From: Hydractinia symbiolongicarpus
Taxonomy: Eukaryota > Cnidaria > Hydrozoa > Anthoathecata > Hydractiniidae
Assembly (NCBI RefSeq): GCF_029227915.1
Contig: NC_079884.1
Coordinates: 27,840,001-27,904,000, forward strand
Reading direction: 5' to 3'
Length of the DNA: 64,000 nt
In this document: positions 60,130 through 64,000 of the stretch, piece after piece
Position numbering within the stretch: position 1 is the stretch's first letter
Layout of the letters: each line of letters begins with the position of its first letter
Notes under the pieces: generated by a model
The model's database searches: none
What the model was told of the DNA's origin: nothing
Seen by the model: the letters and a program-made list of their open reading frames with translations, nothing else
Program-made: the position numbers and the translations under genes

Positions 60130-60499
60130 GAGTTACAACGGTTGCGTCACATATTTGTACCAACATGTACTTAGCGATAGTATTCGGATATTACTAGGTT
60201 GCATCGCTTTTAACAGTGACGATTGACTGTGGGACTTAATTGACTGATTCTGGACTGTGACCTTATTAATGTGATAAATGAGCAAATTGGTGTCCAAAGA
60301 ATAACATTCTTCTTAATTTGACGTGATTGCTGGAATTAAGCGAGTACACTAGGCCCTGTGGTAGCGCTTTATTTAAAAATTTAAATAAATAAATCATTTT
60401 TTATTGTGGGACCAATCCTAGCCGTTAGTTCGCGCTGAAGGAATACAGACAGTTTCAAAAACTTCATTTCATTGACTTTCTAACGGGGTCAATCTGTTT
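60130..60499 (+). repeat. B-head / A-body / B-tail hybrid unit with small deletions
   Basis: A B head (TTAGCGATAGTATTCGG) changes after CAGTGACGATTGACTG to the body of unit 57270 (GAGCAAATTGGTGTCC, GAGTACACTAGGCCCTG) and ends with a B tail (CTAGCCGTTAGTTCGCG, TAACGGGGTCAATC). At 370 bp it is 3 bp short, from losses in CAGTGA...CGATTG and TTAATTG..ACTG. It marks one edge of the extra unit in this HOR copy. Confidence 0.85.
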
Positions 60500-61245
60500 G
60501 AGTTACAACGGTTGCGTCACATGTTCGTACCAACATGTATTTAGTGATTTTCTTCCGATATTACTAATTTGTATTGCTTTTAACAGTGAAACGATTGACT
60601 GTGGGAATTAATTGAACTGATTCTGGACTGTGACCTGATAAATGTGATAAATGAGCCAATTGGACTCCAAGGAATAACATTCTTCTTAATTTAACATGAT
60701 TGCTGGAATTCAGCGATTATATTAGGCTCTGTGGTAGCGCTTTATTTAAAATTTTAGATAAATAAAACTTTTCTTACTGTGGGACCAATCCTGGCCGTTA
60801 GCACTCGCTGAATGTATAGGATCTGTTCCAAAGACTACATTTCATTGACTTTCTAGCGGTATAAGTCCGTTTGAGTTACAACGGTTGCGTCATATATTCG
60901 TACCAACATGTATTTAGCGATAGTATTCGGATATTACTAGGTTGCATCGATTTTAACAGTGAAACGTTTGACTGTGGGACTTAATTGAACTGATTTTGGA
61001 CTGTGACCTTATAAATGTGATAAATGAGCCAGTTTGACTACAAGAACTAACATTCTTCTTAATTTGACATGATTGCTTGAACTCAGCGGTTACACTGGGC
61101 GCCGTGGTAGCGCTTTATTAAAAAATTAAGATAAATTAGTCATTTTTTACTGTGGGACCAATCCAAGCCGTTAGTTCGCGCTGAAGAAATAGAGACAGTT
61201 TCAAAAACTACATTTCATTGATTTTCTAACCGTGTCAATCCGTTT

Positions 61246-64000
61246 GAGATACAACGGTTGCGTCACATATTCGTACCAACATGTATTTAGTGATTTTTTT
61301 CCGATATTACTAAGTTGTATCGCTTTTAACAGTGAAACGAGACTGTGGGACTTAATTGAACTGATTCTGGACTGTGACCTTACAAATGTGATAAATGAGC
61401 CAATTGGACTCCAAGGTATAACATTCTTCTTAATTTGACGTGATTGCTGGAATTCAGCGATTACATTAGGCTCTGTGGTAGCGCTTTATTTAAAAATTGA
61501 GATAATTAACACTTTTCTTACTGTAGGACCAATCCTGGCCGTTAGCACGCGCTGAATAAATAGGAACAGTTTCAAAGACTACAATACATTGACTTTCTAG
61601 CAGTAAAAATCTGTTTGAGTTGTAACGGTTGCGTCACATATTCGTACCAACATGTATTTAGCGATAGTATTCGGATATTACTAGGTTGCATCACTTTTAA
61701 CAGTGAAACGTTTGACTGTGGGACTTAATTGAACTGATTTTGGACTTTGACCTTATAAATGTGATAAATGAGCCAGTTTGACTACAAGAACTAACATTCT
61801 TCTTAATTTGACATGATTGCTTGAACTCAGCGGTTACACTGGGCGCCGTGGTAGCGCTTTATTAAAAAATTAAGATAATTTAGTCATTTTTTACTGTGGG
61901 ACCAATCCAAGCCGTTAGCTCGCGCTGAAGAAGTAGAGACAGTTTCGAAAACTACCTTTCATTGACTTTCTAACGGTGCCAATCCGTTTGAGTTACAACT
62001 GTAGCGTCACATATTCGTGCCAACATGTATTTAGTGATTTTCTTCCGATATTACTAAAATGTATTGCTTTTAACAGTGAAACGATTCACTGTGGGAATTA
62101 ATAGAACTGATTCTGGACTGTGACCTTATTAATGTGATAAATGAGCCAATTGGACTCCAAGGAATCACATTCTTCTTAATTTGATATGATTGCTGGAATT
62201 CAGCGATTACATTGACTCTGTGGTAGCGCTTTATTTAAAAATTTAGATGAATAAATCATTTTTTACTGTGGGACCAATCCTAGCCGTTAGTTCGCGCTGA
62301 AGAAATACAGACAGTCTCAAAAACTACATTTCAATGACTTTCTAACGGTGTCAATCCGTTTGAGTTACAACGGTTGCGTCACATATTCGTACCAACATGT
62401 ATTTAGTGATTTTTTTCCGATATTACTAAGTTGTATCGCTTTTAACAGTGAAACGATTGACTGTGGGACTTAATCGAACTGATTCTGGAATGTGACCTTA
62501 CAAATGTGATAAATGAGCCAATTGGACTCCAAGGTATAACATTCTTCTTAATTTGACATGATTGCTGGAATTCAGCGATTACATTAGGCTCTGTGGTAGC
62601 GCTTTATTAAAAAATTTAGATAAATAACACTTTTCTTACTGTGGGACCAATCCTGGCCGTTAGCACGCCCTGAATAAATAGGAACAGTTTCAAAGACTAC
62701 ATTTCATTGACTTTCTAGCAGTATAAATCTGTTTGAGTTGTAACGGTTGCGTCACACTTCGTACCAACATGTATTTAGCGATAGTATTCGGATATTACTA
62801 GTTTGCATCACTTTTAACAGTGAAACGTTTGACTGTGGGACTTAATTGAACTGACTTTGGACTTTGGCCTTATAAATGTGATAAATGAGCCAGTTTGACT
62901 ACAAGAAATAACATTCTTCATAATTTGACATGATTGCTGAAACTCAGCAATTACACCGGGCGCTGCGGTAGCGCTTTATTAAAGAAATAAGATAAATAAG
63001 TCATTTTTTTCTGTGGGACCAATCCTAGCCGTTAGCTCGCGCTGAAGAAGTAGAGACAGTTCCGAAAACTACCTTTCATTGACTTTCTAAGGGTGTCAAT
63101 CCGTTTGAGTTACAACTGTAGCGTCACATATTCGTGCCAACATGTATTTAGTGATTTTCTTCCGATATTACTAAAATGTATTGCTTTTAACAGTGAAACG
63201 ATTCACTGTGGGAATTAATAGAACTGATTCTGTACTGTGACCTTATTAATGTGATAAATGAGCCAACTGGAATCCAAGGAATAACATTCTTCTTAATTCG
63301 ACATGATTGCTGGCATTCAGCGATTACATTAGGCTCTGTGGTAGCGCTTTATTAAAAAATTTAGATAAATAAGACTTTTCTTACTGTAGGACCAATCCTG
63401 GCCGTTAGCACGCGCTGAATAAATAGGATCAGTTCCAAAGACTAAAATTCATTGAATTTCTAGCGGCATAAATCCGTTTGAGTTACAACGGTTGCGTCAC
63501 ATATTCGTACCAACATGTACTTAGCGATAGTATTCGGATATTACTAGGTTGCATCACTTTTAACAGTGAAACGTTTGACTGTGGGACTTAATTGAACTGA
63601 TTTTGGACTTTGACCTTATAAATGTGATAAATGAGCCAGTTTGACTACAAGAACTAACATTCTTCTTAATTTGACATGATTGCTTGAACTCAGCGGTTAC
63701 ACTGGGCGCCGTGGTAGCGCTTTATTAAAAAATTAAGATAATTTAGTCATTTTTTACTGTGGGACCAATCCAAGCCGTTAGCTCGCGCTGAAGAAGTAGA
63801 GACAGTTTCGAAAACTACCTTTCATTGACTTTCTAACGGTGCCAATCCGTTTGAGTTACAACTGTAGCGTCACATATTCGTGCCAACATGTATTTAGTGA
63901 TTTTCTTCCGATATTACTAAAATGTATTGCTTTTAACAGTGAAACGATTCACTGTGGGAATTAATAGAACTGATTCTGGACTGTGACCTTATTAATGTGA
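61246..64000 (+). repeat. 1863-bp HOR and right window edge
   Basis: Unit starts are 61246, 61617, 61990, 62362, 62735, 63107, 63480 and 63853 (partial). 61246 continues the 2487-bp HOR pattern (GAGATACAACGG) for about one unit. From about 61650 the sequence repeats 1863 bp later (61617 to 63480, 61990 to 63853), with shared GGTTGCATCAC, AAGATAATTTAGTC, TTTCGAAAACTACC and the box CAACTGTAGCG. The window ends inside an A unit, so the array continues beyond it. Unit 61246 is 371 bp because CGATTGACTG is shortened to CGAGACTG near 61338. Confidence 0.88.

Larger units (their letters stand above)
58389..61245 (+). repeat. 2857-bp HOR, copy 2 (eight units; one extra)
   Basis: Unit starts are 58389, 58762, 59135 (249 bp), 59384, 59757, 60130, 60500 and 60873. 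It is copy 1 plus one unit length (2857 against 2487 bp, a 370-bp difference). Unit 57270 of copy 1 is split here: its head is in 59757 and its body in 60130. The extra sequence lies between about 59875 (GGACAGTGACC) and 60245. Unit 60130 has a compressed CAGTGACGATTGACTG and TTAATTGACTG where others read CAGTGAAACGATTG and TTAATTGAACTG. Confidence 0.9.
1..64000. repeat. Continuous satellite array with ~373-bp units and multi-scale higher-order repeats
   Basis: The window is head-to-tail repeat from first to last base. A box beginning GAGTTACAACGG recurs about every 373 bp, always on the + strand, giving 174 complete units from 278 to 63852 plus partial units at both ends. Ordinary units are 370-374 bp. 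The exceptions are thirteen of 336-337 bp, two of 339 bp, four of 249 bp and one of 119 bp. Two classes, A and B, mostly alternate, so the basic HOR is a dimer of about 746 bp. No stretch longer than a few tens of bases lacks a counterpart elsewhere in the array. No inversion, transposon or run of N was seen. Reading frames are broken throughout: 373 is not a multiple of 3, and stops occur in all frames. Array purity and HOR structure suggest centromeric or pericentromeric heterochromatin (inference). I do not recognise the family by name. Confidence 0.98.

Noticed and set aside
61232-61438. Open reading frame of 68 codons on the + strand
   Set aside because: It spans a unit boundary and the 2-bp loss at CGAGACTG near 61338, which opens the frame by chance. 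Related units at 55902 and 58389 lack this loss, so the frame is not kept.
1-64000. CRISPR-like array, because a conserved box is regularly spaced
   Set aside because: The intervals between boxes are about 330 bp and are themselves homologous to each other, unlike unique spacers. There are no cas genes.
1-64000. Known satellites: primate alpha satellite, the Drosophila 359-bp family, or the Tribolium castaneum 360-bp family
   Set aside because: Unit length differs from the 171-bp alpha unit. The sequence does not match what I recall of the Drosophila 359-bp repeat, and it is less A/T-rich than I recall for the beetle satellite. I cannot run a search, so identity is left open.
1-64000. Intergenic-spacer subrepeats of ribosomal DNA
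   Set aside because: No rRNA-like segment occurs in 64 kb, and the dimeric HOR organisation continues throughout.

Overview
The whole 64-kb window is one uninterrupted tandem satellite DNA array. I found no protein gene, RNA gene, transposon, CRISPR array or unique-sequence island. Every part can be assigned to a repeat unit of about 373 bp, and all units point the same way on the + strand. I use the start of a conserved box (GAGTTACAACGG...) as the unit boundary. By hand I placed 174 complete units between 278 and 63852, with a partial unit at each end (1-277 and 63853-64000). The mean spacing is about 365 bp.

There are two main unit classes, roughly 88-90% alike by hand alignment. Class A has TTAGTGATTTTC after the box, GGAATTCAG (an EcoRI site), ATTAGGCTCTG, CTGGCCGTTAGCAC and AATAAATAGGAAC. 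Class B has TTAGCGATAGTATTCGG, GGAACTCAG, ACTGGGCGCTG, CTAGCCGTTAGTTC and AGAAATAGAGAC. They mostly alternate A-B, so the basic higher-order unit is a dimer of about 746 bp. Larger higher-order repeats (HORs) are built on this by duplication, deletion and A/B recombination.

Layout: (1) 1-17441 is a left domain of long HORs: a 4332-bp copy of 12 units, a 7399-bp copy of 21 units, and a partial third copy that follows the second for about 5.7 kb. A 36-bp-deleted A unit occurs only in this domain and one unit just past its end. (2) 17442-36017 is a middle domain of shorter, repeatedly reshuffled HORs with periods of 746, 1488, 1492 and 1864 bp. (3) 36018-64000 is a right domain with a 1741/2237-bp pattern, a 3730-bp ten-unit tandem duplication, an 1118-bp trimer duplication, a 2487/2857-bp HOR and an 1863-bp HOR. 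Four 249-bp fused units occur only here. Units at 34.5-38.2 kb recur in the same order at 50.3-55.9 kb.

This is a eukaryotic chromosome, most likely centromeric or pericentromeric heterochromatin; that placement is inference from array purity and HOR structure. The species cannot be named from sequence. One consensus-like A unit is about 36% GC by hand count and carries 11 CpG where about 12 are expected. CpG is therefore not depleted, which argues weakly against a heavily methylated vertebrate genome and fits a lightly methylated invertebrate such as an insect. The biology here is array evolution (unequal exchange, nested HOR formation, local homogenisation) and one unusually conserved box that could bind a protein. 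I see no gene system.
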